DNA from: Maribacter litoralis | Lineage (GTDB): Bacteria > Bacteroidota > Bacteroidia > Flavobacteriales > Flavobacteriaceae | Direction: 5' to 3' | DNA: 64,000 bases | Assembly: GCF_003075045.1 (NCBI RefSeq) | Contig: NZ_QCZD01000005.1 | Span: forward strand, 180,352-244,351 | In this document: piece by piece, positions 56,241 through 63,999 of the stretch | Layout of the letters: each line of letters opens with the position of its first letter | Numbering within the stretch: position 1 is the first letter of the stretch | Notes under the pieces: generated by a model | Database searches by the model: none | What the model saw: only the letters and a program-made list of their open reading frames with translations | Told to the model about the DNA's origin: nothing | Translations under genes and position numbers: made by a program

Positions 56241-57980
56241 ATGAAAATTAAACTTGGTGTTACATTTGAAGCTTGCTTTCCAAAAGAGAATCGAAAATCT
56301 ATTGATGAATATTTGAGTGGAATAAGTCGTGATACCTTATTGAAAACAGGTTCTCACTTTCTTGGATTTGATACAGAAAAATCAAAATATAGTGATGTAA
56401 TCGCCTTTATGAATATGTTCTTCTCGCAAGGTAATCAGAATTTTGCCAATGAAGCATACCAGAATCTCTTGAGCTACGTAGCAGAAGCAGACTATGATAT
56501 ATCTGATTACGAAATTCCGTATGTAGGTAGTAGCCTTCTGTTCTTTGAATATATCTTTGACAATATTTCCGAGGATGTTGAAACAGAAAAGACCAACGAG
56601 GAAATGGAGCGTGACATATTTAGAGCTTACCTGCACCTTAATCAGGTCTCATTTACCGATAGGGGAATCGAACAAAAAAAAGCCGATGAAGAATCAGGCT
56701 TACAGTTTACTGCTGCTCAAGCAATCCTAATGTTGCAATTTCACAATTATGAATTAATAAACTTTAGAACCGATAAAGTATTTACCTGCCAGTTTCTGCG
56801 TGCGGTGTCGTATTTTGAATTTCTTTCTGGTATTGAGCAATGCGGGCCGTTGTTAAATGCCTTTTACAAATATTATGGCGTTGAGAATTACAATGAATAC
56901 CTACGTCGCCTTTTAGGTATCACTTATTCAGTTTTAATGAAGGATAAGGAAACTCATACAGAGATACATCTCGAAGACCCTGTCCACGAAGATTTTATAG
57001 ACAAGCATATTCTATCCCCAGATGATATAGCTGCAGAGCTGGATTTTGTGACTTTAAGAAGTAGGCCTCTGTACAAGATTGAAGAATTAAAATACCGTAT
57101 TATATCGCCATTATTTGTAATAGAAATGATATACAATGGACTATATTTTAGGATGAAGCTAATCAACGATGAGTTGCCAAATGACCAAAAAGTTAAAGGT
57201 TTATATGGCCTTAAAACATACGAATATAGTGAGCAATACGCACTCGATACATTATTAAGAGAAATATTCGGAAAACGATATTTTCAAAAATCAGGAAAGG
57301 AACTTGATGAATTGATGGATGGAGCGCCAGACTATTATATCAGAAATGGTAAACGAGCAATGCTATTTGAGTCTAAGGATATATTAATATCTAAAGAATC
57401 AAAAACAAGTCCTGATTATACAGTACTTGAAGCCGAGCTCAGGCTAAAGTTGTTTGAGAACGAGAAGGGAAAACCTAAAGCAGTTCGACAATTGGCAACA
57501 AATATTGAAATTTTACTCAAAGGTAAAGCAGATTATGACTCACAGTTTCCTTCGAAAAAAGGTATTATCAGGCCGATATTGGTTGTACATTATCGAATGT
57601 TTAACACAGCAGGAGCAAATGCCATTCTCAACGGTTGGTTTCGGGATGAACTTGTCAAATTGGAAGAAAATGGTTTAGATATTTCCAGAGTCCAAGATTT
57701 GGTTATCATAGATATTGATACACTAATGTTCAATAAAGAAGCTCTTCAATCAAAAAAAATGAATTTATGGGATATCCTATTGGAGTATCAGGAAGATTAC
57801 CTAAGATTTGAGTTGTCAAAGGCAAAACTGCAACCTCGTTCTGAAGAGGAAGGTATTGCAATGTTAAAGTCATCGTATAAGCCTTTTTCCTTCTTTGTGG
57901 ACAATAAAGTTGAAAAGCTAAATCTCACGAGAACACCAAAAGAATTATTAGAAAAAGCAGCACCACTATTCCCTGAATAA
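56241..57980 (+). CDS. Unknown large protein with PD-(D/E)XK nuclease signature
   Basis: A 579-residue protein I do not recognise as a named family. Residues 360-380 read as a classic PD-(D/E)XK active site: P363-D364, then a beta-strand-like YYIRNGKRAMLFESKD with E377-x-K379. A helix with E341 (LDTLLREIFGKRYF) precedes it. No signal peptide or membrane segment is seen; the first 340 residues look alpha-helical. It stands alone with terminator upstream and long non-coding DNA downstream, as cargo in a mobile element. This fits a single-gene anti-phage or DNA-processing nuclease. The nuclease reading is by motif only; function is inference. Confidence 0.62.
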   Translation: MKIKLGVTFEACFPKENRKSIDEYLSGISRDTLLKTGSHFLGFDTEKSKYSDVIAFMNMFFSQGNQNFANEAYQNLLSYVAEADYDISDYEIPYVGSSLLFFEYIFDNISEDVETEKTNEEMERDIFRAYLHLNQVSFTDRGIEQKKADEESGLQFTAAQAILMLQFHNYELINFRTDKVFTCQFLRAVSYFEFLSGIEQCGPLLNAFYKYYGVENYNEYLRRLLGITYSVLMKDKETHTEIHLEDPVHEDFIDKHILSPDDIAAELDFVTLRSRPLYKIEELKYRIISPLFVIEMIYNGLYFRMKLINDELPNDQKVKGLYGLKTYEYSEQYALDTLLREIFGKRYFQKSGKELDELMDGAPDYYIRNGKRAMLFESKDILISKESKTSPDYTVLEAELRLKLFENEKGKPKAVRQLATNIEILLKGKADYDSQFPSKKGIIRPILVVHYRMFNTAGANAILNGWFRDELVKLEENGLDISRVQDLVIIDIDTLMFNKEALQSKKMNLWDILLEYQEDYLRFELSKAKLQPRSEEEGIAMLKSSYKPFSFFVDNKVEKLNLTRTPKELLEKAAPLFPE

Positions 57981-58029
57981 ATAAATCTTAGCTAAAATAC
58001 CCCTCAGCACATTCCCCTACATTCCACGC

Positions 58030-58052
58030 TTGCCTGCTGAAAAAGCAGGCAA
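58030..58052. repeat. Perfect 9-base hairpin with GAAAA loop
   Basis: TTGCCTGCT and AGCAGGCAA flank the loop GAAAA. The same loop type (GAAAAA) occurs in the hairpin at 58516-58539. No T-run follows, so it is not an ordinary terminator; it starts about 50 bases after the nuclease-like gene's stop. Confidence 0.7.
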
Positions 58053-58465
58053 CCACTTCACTTCGAGAAAAGAGCTTCACTACACAAGTCTTGGACACAA
58101 TGCCCGATTTCAGCTTTCCATTCCGCTAACCCTTCCCGCTACGCTGGAAAGGAACACTACATTCCAGAGCCAAAATCGTGAATTAAGTCCGCTTTTTTAA
58201 TCGGAAAGCCATTGGCTTGATTTTCTTGACAGGATTTTCGGCGAGGACTTCTTGAGCCCTCACTTGAAAATCCTTAAAAACCAAACCGCTGTCTTACACA
58301 TTTTAAGGGGTTTATAATGGATAAAGCCTTTGTTGTTTTTCGGGTCATCGAAAAACAGGCACGACATAACCAATTCTAATGTAAACACAGCCACTTATTT
58401 CGCTTAACTGTCGGTACGCTCAAACGCAACTGCGTTTAAAAGAATTGCTAATGCCCTTATGGAAC

Positions 58466-58584
58466 TTGTCAAGACTGTACGAGTTTTAGTGAAAAATAAG
58501 GTTTCTACTTCCTTGAAATCCGCCGAAAAAGGCGGATTTACTACGTCGCAAACACACCTGATTTTACCCTAAAAGTCTTGACAA
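58466..58584. repeat. Nested inverted repeats forming a two-level stem-loop
   Basis: TTGTCAAGACT (58466-58476) pairs perfectly with AGTCTTGACAA (58574-58584), enclosing a second perfect hairpin AAATCCGCC/GGCGGATTT (58516-58539, loop GAAAAA). The outer arm includes CTTGACAA, so folding of single strands would place a TTGACA-like sequence within a duplex, as in Frpo-type single-strand promoters. It lies 110 bases before ssb. Confidence 0.6.
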
Positions 58585-58694
58585 AACCCACTCTATCCAT
58601 TGTGCTGTGCACAGAAGAAAAGAACAAACACCCCTTAAAATTTAATTCAGTTTAAAACAAATAGGGGAAATATAAATCACTTAAATATTTTATT

Positions 58695-59039
58695 ATGAGT
58701 ACTATTAGAAATCACGTACAATTGATTGGAAACGTTGGACAAGAGCCAACCATTACAAAACTTGAAAGCGGTAAGAAAGTAGCTCGTTTTTCATTAGCCA
58801 CAAACGAGTATTACAAAGACAGTAAAGGCGAAAAGCAAACGGACACTAATTGGCATACCGTAGTGGCTTGGGGTAAAACTGCCGAAATCGTTGAAAAATT
58901 TGTCGAAAAAGGCAAAGAAGTTGGAATATCGGGAAAACTTAAAACTCGAAGCTATACAACTGATGATAACGAACAACGCTATGTTACCGAAGTTGTAGCC
59001 GATGAAATCCTATTACTTGGAAGCAAAAGCGACAAGTAA
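58695..59039 (+). CDS. ssb: Single-stranded DNA-binding protein
   Basis: A 114-residue OB-fold SSB that binds single-stranded DNA, here probably protecting the transferred strand of the element. Family blocks are MSTIRNHVQLIGNVGQEPTI, GKKVARFSLATNE, NWHTVVAWGKTAEIVEKFVEKGKEVGISGKL and TRSYTTDDNEQRYVTEVVADEILLL. It stops after the OB fold and lacks the long acidic tail of chromosomal SSBs, which is usual for element-encoded forms. A strong terminator follows directly. Confidence 0.95.
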   Translation: MSTIRNHVQLIGNVGQEPTITKLESGKKVARFSLATNEYYKDSKGEKQTDTNWHTVVAWGKTAEIVEKFVEKGKEVGISGKLKTRSYTTDDNEQRYVTEVVADEILLLGSKSDK

Positions 59040-59050
59040 ACTTTAAAATT

Positions 59051-59086
59051 AAAGAGGGCGTTCCTCTCGAAAGTTGCGCCCTCTTT
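59051..59086 (+). terminator. Intrinsic terminator after ssb
   Basis: Perfect 10-base inverted repeat AAAGAGGGCG/CGCCCTCTTT with a 16-base loop, ending in a T-run, 11 bases after the ssb stop codon. Confidence 0.88.
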
Positions 59087-59117
59087 TTCATTATTCACAC
59101 ATTTAAATATATGCACA

Positions 59118-59498
59118 ATGAAAGCACAAGTTAACGAAATAAAAGAGCGATTGCAATATTTTACGGGAACGGAAATGTTCTATTCTTTACCGCTCATACG
59201 AACAAGATTTACGGACGGATTGAAATACCTGTCTACTGTTGCAGAATGTTTTTGGCTCATTACGGACACGTCCGTAATTGCAAAAAGTTTGATGAACCGA
59301 TGCGAATTTGTAACCATAGACTTCAAAAGATTATCCGAAAAAAACCAGGATTTTACAGGTTACGAAGCCGAGATAGTTTACAGCGATGGCAACGATAATA
59401 TTTTAGAAAAACACGGTTACAGAGCAACCGATTTTCCACTCGATGAACTGCGGTTATTTTTTGTAAATGACACGCTGATGTTACCAAGCGAATACTAA
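59118..59498 (+). CDS. DUF6876-like small element protein
   Basis: A 126-residue soluble protein. RLQYFTGTEMFYSLPLIRTRFTDGLKYLSTVAECFWLITD resembles DUF6876 proteins, which are common in Bacteroidota plasmids and conjugative elements and have no known function. The C-terminus (DELRLFFVNDTLMLPSEY) also fits that family. It has no signal peptide or membrane segment. It sits between ssb and a small hypothetical gene, 12 bases apart from the latter, and probably forms a two-gene unit with it. Confidence 0.72.
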   Translation: MKAQVNEIKERLQYFTGTEMFYSLPLIRTRFTDGLKYLSTVAECFWLITDTSVIAKSLMNRCEFVTIDFKRLSEKNQDFTGYEAEIVYSDGNDNILEKHGYRATDFPLDELRLFFVNDTLMLPSEY

Positions 59499-59510
59499 AA
59501 TTTTGAAGTT

Positions 59511-59708
59511 ATGATTTACATTAAATTTCAAGATTTGAGCGAGGAAAAACAAGAGGAACTCTTACAGGTTTCGAGAGAACACGTTACACATATTTTTGGG
59601 GAATCTATTCAAAAATATGTTGACGAAACTGGTGCAGATTATGAAAAGTTAATAGATGAAGAAATGATTAAAAATCTATACACCTACGATTATGTTTTCA
59701 ATATCTGA
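59511..59708 (+). CDS. Small hypothetical protein of the element
   Basis: A 65-residue acidic protein (MIYIKFQDLSEEKQEELLQVSREHV and on), predicted mostly helical and soluble. I do not recognise a family. It begins 12 bases after the DUF6876-like gene and is followed by a terminator, so it looks like a real co-transcribed gene. Small acidic proteins in such elements are sometimes DNA mimics or anti-restriction factors; that is only a possibility. Confidence 0.65.
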   Translation: MIYIKFQDLSEEKQEELLQVSREHVTHIFGESIQKYVDETGADYEKLIDEEMIKNLYTYDYVFNI

Positions 59709-59728
59709 CACATTAAGATTATATGTGG

Positions 59729-59757
59729 AACACCTCTAAAAGTTTAGGGGTGTTTTT
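59729..59757 (+). terminator. Intrinsic terminator after the small hypothetical gene
   Basis: AACACCTCTAAA pairs with TTTAGGGGTGTT (12 pairs, one wobble) across a 2-base AG turn, so the real loop is probably larger, and a T-run follows. It lies 20 bases after the stop codon. Confidence 0.77.
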
Positions 59758-59940
59758 GTATGTAATTAATACCAAGTCAATAAAAAAACGTATCTTTATT
59801 TCGCTGAAATTCAGCATTCAAATTTAAGTAGGGTTATCCACTTTTCGACTTTCGCCGATAACCTTGCACATCGAAAATAACATATCGGAAAATCATTTTC
59901 CCCGAAAATGGCAATCGGCTTTTTAGCTGGATTGTATGGA

Positions 59941-59968
59941 TTTTCGTCACGCTTGCGCGTGACGAAAA
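59941..59968. repeat. Perfect 12-base inverted repeat in the candidate oriT
   Basis: TTTTCGTCACGC and GCGTGACGAAAA are separated by TTGC. On single-stranded DNA this forms a stable hairpin, suitable for relaxase recognition or strand-transfer termination. Confidence 0.75.
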
Positions 59969-60019
59969 GGAATAGCAAGAGGGTAACACGCTGCGCGATG
60001 TTTCGGATTCCTTTTCGTT

Positions 60020-60048
60020 TTCAAATCGCTGATTATCAGCGATTTGAA
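60020..60048. repeat. Near-perfect 29-base palindrome in the candidate oriT
   Basis: TTCAAATCGCTGAT and ATCAGCGATTTGAA are separated by a single T. This is the longest palindrome I found in the element and lies 92 bases before the BfmA-like start codon. Confidence 0.78.
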
Positions 60049-60076
60049 TAATTTGTAATTTCCAGACAATCAACGA

Positions 60077-60129
60077 TTTGCGACAAACGGGCTGTAAACG
60101 CCCATTTTTAGGGATGATTTTGCGACAAA
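60077..60129. repeat. Direct repeat TTTGCGACAAA upstream of the mob operon
   Basis: Copies at 60077-60087 and 60119-60129 are 42 bases apart, about four helical turns; the second ends 10 bases before the BfmA-like start codon. They could be operator or relaxosome sites for the BfmA-like protein, or flank the nick site. Confidence 0.5.
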
Positions 60130-60139
60130 TCGGCGAAAT

Positions 60140-60520
60140 ATGGACTCATTTACTGGAATTAGATTTAAAAAGGAAACTGCAAAACGCTTCCAAACTTTCT
60201 CACGCACATACTTCAAATCGCACACCGAGGCAATGGCAACGATGCTCGATTTTTTCTTCTACAACGAAATATCGCCAAAGGAAAAATTAGGTCCAACAGG
60301 ACGTACCATTGAGGCTAAATTACTCAAAAGAATCAATGCGGTTATTGCCATAATGCGAGATGTGGAAAAGACACAAACCAAACCTACGGTGGCTATGATT
60401 CAGTCCCTTTTTGAGACCGAAGAGCCAACCAAAAAACCGCTTATTGTAGAAAAGAAATATGCCGAAGAAAAGAAGGAAGTCCGCTTTCGCGAAAAGAAAA
60501 ATCAAAGCAACCAACTCTAA
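60140..60520 (+). CDS. bfmA: BfmA/BtgA-family mobilisation accessory protein
   Basis: A 126-residue DNA-binding protein. The N-terminal part IRFKKETAKRFQTFSRTYFKSHTEAMATMLDFF looks like a ribbon-helix-helix domain as in BfmA/BtgA proteins, which help the relaxase at oriT. The C-terminus is strongly basic and acidic in alternation (KKYAEEKKEVRFREKKNQ), probably coiled. It lies 11 bases before the relaxase gene. A longer frame in another phase (from 60078) overlaps but lacks recognisable content and was not used. Confidence 0.8.
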   Translation: MDSFTGIRFKKETAKRFQTFSRTYFKSHTEAMATMLDFFFYNEISPKEKLGPTGRTIEAKLLKRINAVIAIMRDVEKTQTKPTVAMIQSLFETEEPTKKPLIVEKKYAEEKKEVRFREKKNQSNQL

Positions 60521-60531
60521 ACTTTCGAGCT

Positions 60532-61563
60532 ATGTACATCACAATCACATCTCAAAAATTAGGTAACAATTATTCACAAAGCTCGGCTGATTTTGTAGGC
60601 TATTTGGAAAAGGAAAATCAAGGTTTGGAACAACAGGATATAGAACATTTTTTCAATCAATATGGCGATGAGATTTCCGCTGAAGAAGTGGTCAAAGAAA
60701 TTGATGGTAATACCGCAAAATTAAAAAAGAAAGAACCCAAGTTTTATTCTATCACGGTTAGTCCTTCAAAATATGAATTGCGAAAACTTCAGAACAATAG
60801 TCAAGATTTAAAAACCTATACTCGTGAGCTGATGAAAGATTATGTTGCCAGTTTCAATCGGGAAATAAACGGGCGACCTATAACCATCGATGATATAAAA
60901 TACTATGCGAAAATTGAACACCAAAGAACATTCAAAGGAACAGATTTTCAGATTAAAGAAAACCAACCCTTTGTCACAAAAATACTTCAGCTGAAAACCG
61001 AAATCAGAAACATTCAAGAAGGACGAGCTGAAGGGAATATTAAAAGAATGAAAAAGGAAATTGCCAAATTGGAACGCCAAGCACCACACCAGCAAAATGG
61101 CAAACGGATTGTCCAGGGAATGCAAAAAGATGGAAACCAAAGTCATATTCATATCATCGTGAGCAGAAAGGATGCTTCAAATTCGGTAAGTCTTTCCCCA
61201 GGAAGTAAGCATAAAGCATCCGAAGTTGAAATGCACGGCAAAAAAGTAAGGCGTGGTTTTGATAGAGATGCCTTTTTCGAGAAAGCGGAAAAAACGTTTG
61301 ACAAGACTTTTGGCTACAAACGCAACTTTGCAGAGACCTATAAGGCACGAAAAGATTTTATGAAGAATCCCAACCTGTATTTCGCCGCCTTGATGAAATT
61401 ACCAGCGAACGAAAAAGCATTAGCGTTTAAAATGATTACCAAATCAGGATTACCGATAGTGCCAAGTATTCCAGTTAGTCAAACACAAATCGCACTTCGG
61501 ATTTTCAAAAGGTTAAGACGTGGTGCTGAAGTGGCCATCAAATCAAGTTCAATAGGAATTTAG
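60532..61563 (+). CDS. mobB: MobB-like relaxase (DUF5712 type)
   Basis: A 343-residue mobilisation protein of the Bacteroidota MobB/BfmB kind. The start MYITITSQKLGNNYSQSSADFVGYLEKEN and SITVSPSKYELRKL are typical. The histidine motif GNQSHIHIIVSRKDASN (about residues 202-218) is the metal-binding part of the relaxase site, and SLSPGSKHKASEVEMHGKKVRRGFDRDAFFEKAEKTFD follows. Tyrosines near the N-terminus (Y2, Y14, Y24) are candidates for the nicking residue. It should cut oriT and lead the strand into the recipient with the coupling protein encoded 3 bases downstream. Confidence 0.85.
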   Translation: MYITITSQKLGNNYSQSSADFVGYLEKENQGLEQQDIEHFFNQYGDEISAEEVVKEIDGNTAKLKKKEPKFYSITVSPSKYELRKLQNNSQDLKTYTRELMKDYVASFNREINGRPITIDDIKYYAKIEHQRTFKGTDFQIKENQPFVTKILQLKTEIRNIQEGRAEGNIKRMKKEIAKLERQAPHQQNGKRIVQGMQKDGNQSHIHIIVSRKDASNSVSLSPGSKHKASEVEMHGKKVRRGFDRDAFFEKAEKTFDKTFGYKRNFAETYKARKDFMKNPNLYFAALMKLPANEKALAFKMITKSGLPIVPSIPVSQTQIALRIFKRLRRGAEVAIKSSSIGI

Positions 61564-61566
61564 GGT

Positions 61567-63147
61567 ATGGAAATAGACAATCTCATAACAATTCTTTCAA
61601 TTATTGGTGTGGCCAGTATGGTTTTCTATGCGATGTTTCGAGTGAGCAAGTATGCGCTTTTCTTGAATTTCATAATGCTTTCGTGCTTGGTTTTCTATTT
61701 AACTGAAGTGAACGAATTAGTATCGATATTGCTATATATGGTATGCCCTCTAATGCTAATTAATATAGGATTGTATGTTTTTCTGCATAAAACTGAAACC
61801 GTCCAAAATGGCAATAGAAAGTATCAAGTCAATTTTGCTACGACAAAAGGGAATTTTAAATTGGATAACATCAAAAGGGGCGCATCCATCATCGGATCTG
61901 CTGGAAGTGGAAAGACCGAAAGTGTGGTATATGGCTTTTTAAAACACTTCCAAAAAGAAGGATTCTGTGGAATCATTCACGACTACAAGGATTTTGAGTT
62001 GACCGAAATGGCGTATCCGCTTTTTAAGGATAGCGATATTCCTTTTAAGGTCATTTCCTTCGACAAAATCATACATAGGGTAAATCCTATTGCACCTCGC
62101 TATTTAGAGAACGAAGAAAGCGTAAACGAGGTGTCAAGAGTCTTAATTGAAAACCTTTTAGAGCAAAGAGAAAGTGGAACAACTGGAACAACTAAATTCT
62201 TTAACGATGCCGCGGAAGGTTTGATTGGTGGATTGATTTGGAAACTGAAAACCGATTATCCCAACTACTGTACGCTTCCACATTTGATAGCGATTTATCA
62301 AATGCTCGATACCGACAGCCTTATCCAGTTTTTGGAAACAAATACCACATCGAGAGCGATGGCAGATGCCTTTATTAGTGGAAAGGATTCGGATAGGCAG
62401 ACAGCTGGTGTGAAAAGTACCTTGGCAAATGCGCTGAAACGAATTAGTACACAGCGCATTTTTATGGCACTATCTGCAGACGAAGTGCCATTGAACATCA
62501 ATAGCGAGGAAAATCCCGCAATCATATCGGTAGTGAACAACCCAAAATATGAAACCTCTTATTCGCCAGTAATTGCCACAATCATTCACACCATAACTAA
62601 GCAAATGAGTGTACGGAATTCCAAACCCTCATTTTTGTTAATGGAAGAAGCACCAACGATTCGCCTGTTGAATATGCACCGAATTCCGGCAACTTTAAGA
62701 AGCTATGATATTGCCACCATTTATGTAATGCAGGATAAAATTCAGAATGATATGATGTATGGCGATAAGGCAAGTAAGGCTATTTTAAGCAATCTATCCT
62801 ATCAGTTTTTTGGCAAGGTCAACGACCCGGATACTGCCAAATATTACGAGCGCTTTTTTGAAATCATTAAAGACCCAACTAAAAGCATAAGCCGTGGCCA
62901 TAATCTCGATTTTGATACACGTATAACAACAGGTGAAAAGGAAATTCCAAAGATTAGAGCAGACGTATTTTTCAGGTTGAAGCAGGGCGAGTTTATTACC
63001 TACGCTGATGGTAAGGATAAAATGGTTCAATTCAAATTGGCTAATATCCAAAGAGAGTTACCAAAGGAATCGAAACAGTTTTCTCAGGCTGATTTAGCGT
63101 CTAATTTTGAGCGGATTTATGATGAGGCGAGGTCGATTTTCGGATAG
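61567..63147 (+). CDS. Type IV coupling protein (VirD4/TraG-like ATPase, MobC-type)
   Basis: A 526-residue membrane-bound ATPase. Two or three membrane helices lie in residues 5-75. Walker A is IIGSAGSGKTESVVYGFL (about 105-120). Walker B is FLLMEEAPTIRLLNM (about 358). Other family blocks are GFCGIIHDYKDFELTEMAYPLF, FFNDAAEGLIGGLIWKLK and IYVMQDKIQND. It connects the relaxase-DNA complex with the transfer channel. It ends the mob operon and overlaps the convergent gene at 63117 by 31 bases at their 3' ends. Confidence 0.92.
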   Translation: MEIDNLITILSIIGVASMVFYAMFRVSKYALFLNFIMLSCLVFYLTEVNELVSILLYMVCPLMLINIGLYVFLHKTETVQNGNRKYQVNFATTKGNFKLDNIKRGASIIGSAGSGKTESVVYGFLKHFQKEGFCGIIHDYKDFELTEMAYPLFKDSDIPFKVISFDKIIHRVNPIAPRYLENEESVNEVSRVLIENLLEQRESGTTGTTKFFNDAAEGLIGGLIWKLKTDYPNYCTLPHLIAIYQMLDTDSLIQFLETNTTSRAMADAFISGKDSDRQTAGVKSTLANALKRISTQRIFMALSADEVPLNINSEENPAIISVVNNPKYETSYSPVIATIIHTITKQMSVRNSKPSFLLMEEAPTIRLLNMHRIPATLRSYDIATIYVMQDKIQNDMMYGDKASKAILSNLSYQFFGKVNDPDTAKYYERFFEIIKDPTKSISRGHNLDFDTRITTGEKEIPKIRADVFFRLKQGEFITYADGKDKMVQFKLANIQRELPKESKQFSQADLASNFERIYDEARSIFG

Positions 63148-63860
63148 AAACCTTCATTTTTCATCCACTCAATTATGTCGATTATTTCCTGTTTAGAAAA
63201 TTTCGATTTATCAGGATGCCAATTATAGAATTTTTTAATCAAAATTTCATTGTTAAAAAGCTGCTTTTCTTCAATGATTTCTTTCCAACAAGCAAACACA
63301 GTAGCAATTAATTCGACCCTTTTGGTTTTTGTTATTCTAAATTTCTCTATAATGAAGTCAATTTCAGAAAGCTGATTTGAAAAATATTTTTCATACCACT
63401 CTCTATGACCACCTATTTTTGAGAGTGGTTGATATTTTAAATATTCCCCACCTGAAAATTGAAACCATTGATTTACTTTAAATTGTTTGTCGAGTGACCG
63501 CATAAGCCTGTTATCATAGGGGCCCATAGCTTGTTTTAGAAAGTTAGTATATAAATCCATCTGAGCGGAATGTTGACAGAGATATATCAATTTCTGAAGT
63601 TTCAAATGCCCTAATGTATTTTCCTTATGAAGTTTGTATACAATTTCGGCAGCTAATACAGTTCTACGATGATAGTCTATATTAGTTACTTTTTTTTTAG
63701 GTTTTAAGCTTTTTAAAATTTTTTCTGAGTCTATTTTATTAGCATCAGCTTCAAATTGATACTTTTCAAAAGTTTCTTCAAATGCAATATTATCATTCTT
63801 ACTTTCGGGAAAACCAAAGCCTAAAGAAACCAATATTTCGTCAATTTTAGATTTTTCCAT
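63117..63860 (-). CDS. Panacea/SocA-like (DUF4065-type) protein, possible toxin-antitoxin or restriction component
   Basis: A 247-residue soluble protein. The central part LGHLKLQKLIYLCQHSAQMDLYTNFLKQAMGPYDNRLMRSL (from about residue 83) matches the pattern of the Panacea/SocA fold (KLQKL-hydrophobic block, later GPYD-N). The tail ELIATVFACWKEII also fits. Panacea proteins serve as antitoxins, and similar domains occur with restriction systems in Bacteroidota. Its start overlaps the upstream gene's end by 14 bases, so the two are coupled. Which role applies cannot be decided from this window. Confidence 0.6.
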   Translation of the reverse strand: MEKSKIDEILVSLGFGFPESKNDNIAFEETFEKYQFEADANKIDSEKILKSLKPKKKVTNIDYHRRTVLAAEIVYKLHKENTLGHLKLQKLIYLCQHSAQMDLYTNFLKQAMGPYDNRLMRSLDKQFKVNQWFQFSGGEYLKYQPLSKIGGHREWYEKYFSNQLSEIDFIIEKFRITKTKRVELIATVFACWKEIIEEKQLFNNEILIKKFYNWHPDKSKFSKQEIIDIIEWMKNEGFYPKIDLASS

Positions 63861-63999
63861 CGGATAATTCTTCAGTTAACTTCATTACTTCAGTAAAGCT
63901 TTTAATCTTGTCAAAAGCTTCTTTTTTATAAGTGCGAATAGTTGTTTGCGAGATATCACCAAGTTGCTGGCGAAGTTCCTGTAAAAGTTTTTTTGGAAG
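63847..63999 (-). CDS. C-terminal end of an unrecognised protein, operon partner of the Panacea-like gene
   Basis: An open minus-strand frame enters from beyond the window and ends at TAA 63847-63849, giving about 50 residues. LLQELRQQLGDISQTTIRTYKKEAFDKIK looks like a helix-turn-helix-type segment. It overlaps the Panacea-like start by 14 bases, a strong sign of translational coupling. It could be a toxin, methylase or regulator; the rest of the gene lies outside. Confidence 0.55.
   Translation of the reverse strand, partial: LPKKLLQELRQQLGDISQTTIRTYKKEAFDKIKSFTEVMKLTEELSDGKI

Larger units (their letters stand above)
57981..58694 (+). other. Hairpin-rich non-coding region upstream of ssb (candidate leading region)
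   Basis: No gene is supportable in these 714 bases. The region is richer in G+C than its neighbours and carries several perfect inverted repeats: TTGCCTGCT/AGCAGGCAA (58030-58052), AGGATTTTC/GAAAATCCT (58231-58239 and 58266-58274), AAACGCA/TGCGTTT (58422-58437), and a nested structure at 58466-58584. Such folding just before ssb is what is known for single-strand promoters and initiation sites that work when an element enters a recipient as single-stranded DNA. The role here is inference. Confidence 0.55.
59803..60129 (+). other. Candidate origin of transfer (oriT) and mob promoter region
   Basis: The 431-base gap before the mobilisation genes holds no gene but a chain of perfect inverted repeats: GCTGAA/TTCAGC (59803-59815), GGTTATC/GATAACC (59832-59863), CATTTTC/GAAAATG (59894-59910), a 12-base stem (59941-59968) and a 14-base stem (60020-60048). 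Two direct copies of TTTGCGACAAA follow. Position immediately upstream of BfmA, relaxase and coupling genes is where oriT is usually found. The nick site is not identified. Confidence 0.55.

Noticed and set aside
59834..60073. Minus-strand frame of 79 residues
   Set aside because: It covers the hairpin chain of the candidate oriT and has no recognisable features; probably chance.
58000..60140. CRISPR array in the repeat-rich element region
   Set aside because: Repeats are inverted, differ in sequence and are not regularly spaced with unique spacers.
60078..60290. Forward frame of 70 residues overlapping the BfmA-like gene
   Set aside because: Lies in another phase over the oriT-like region and the BfmA-like gene, with no domain; the BfmA-like frame explains the DNA better.
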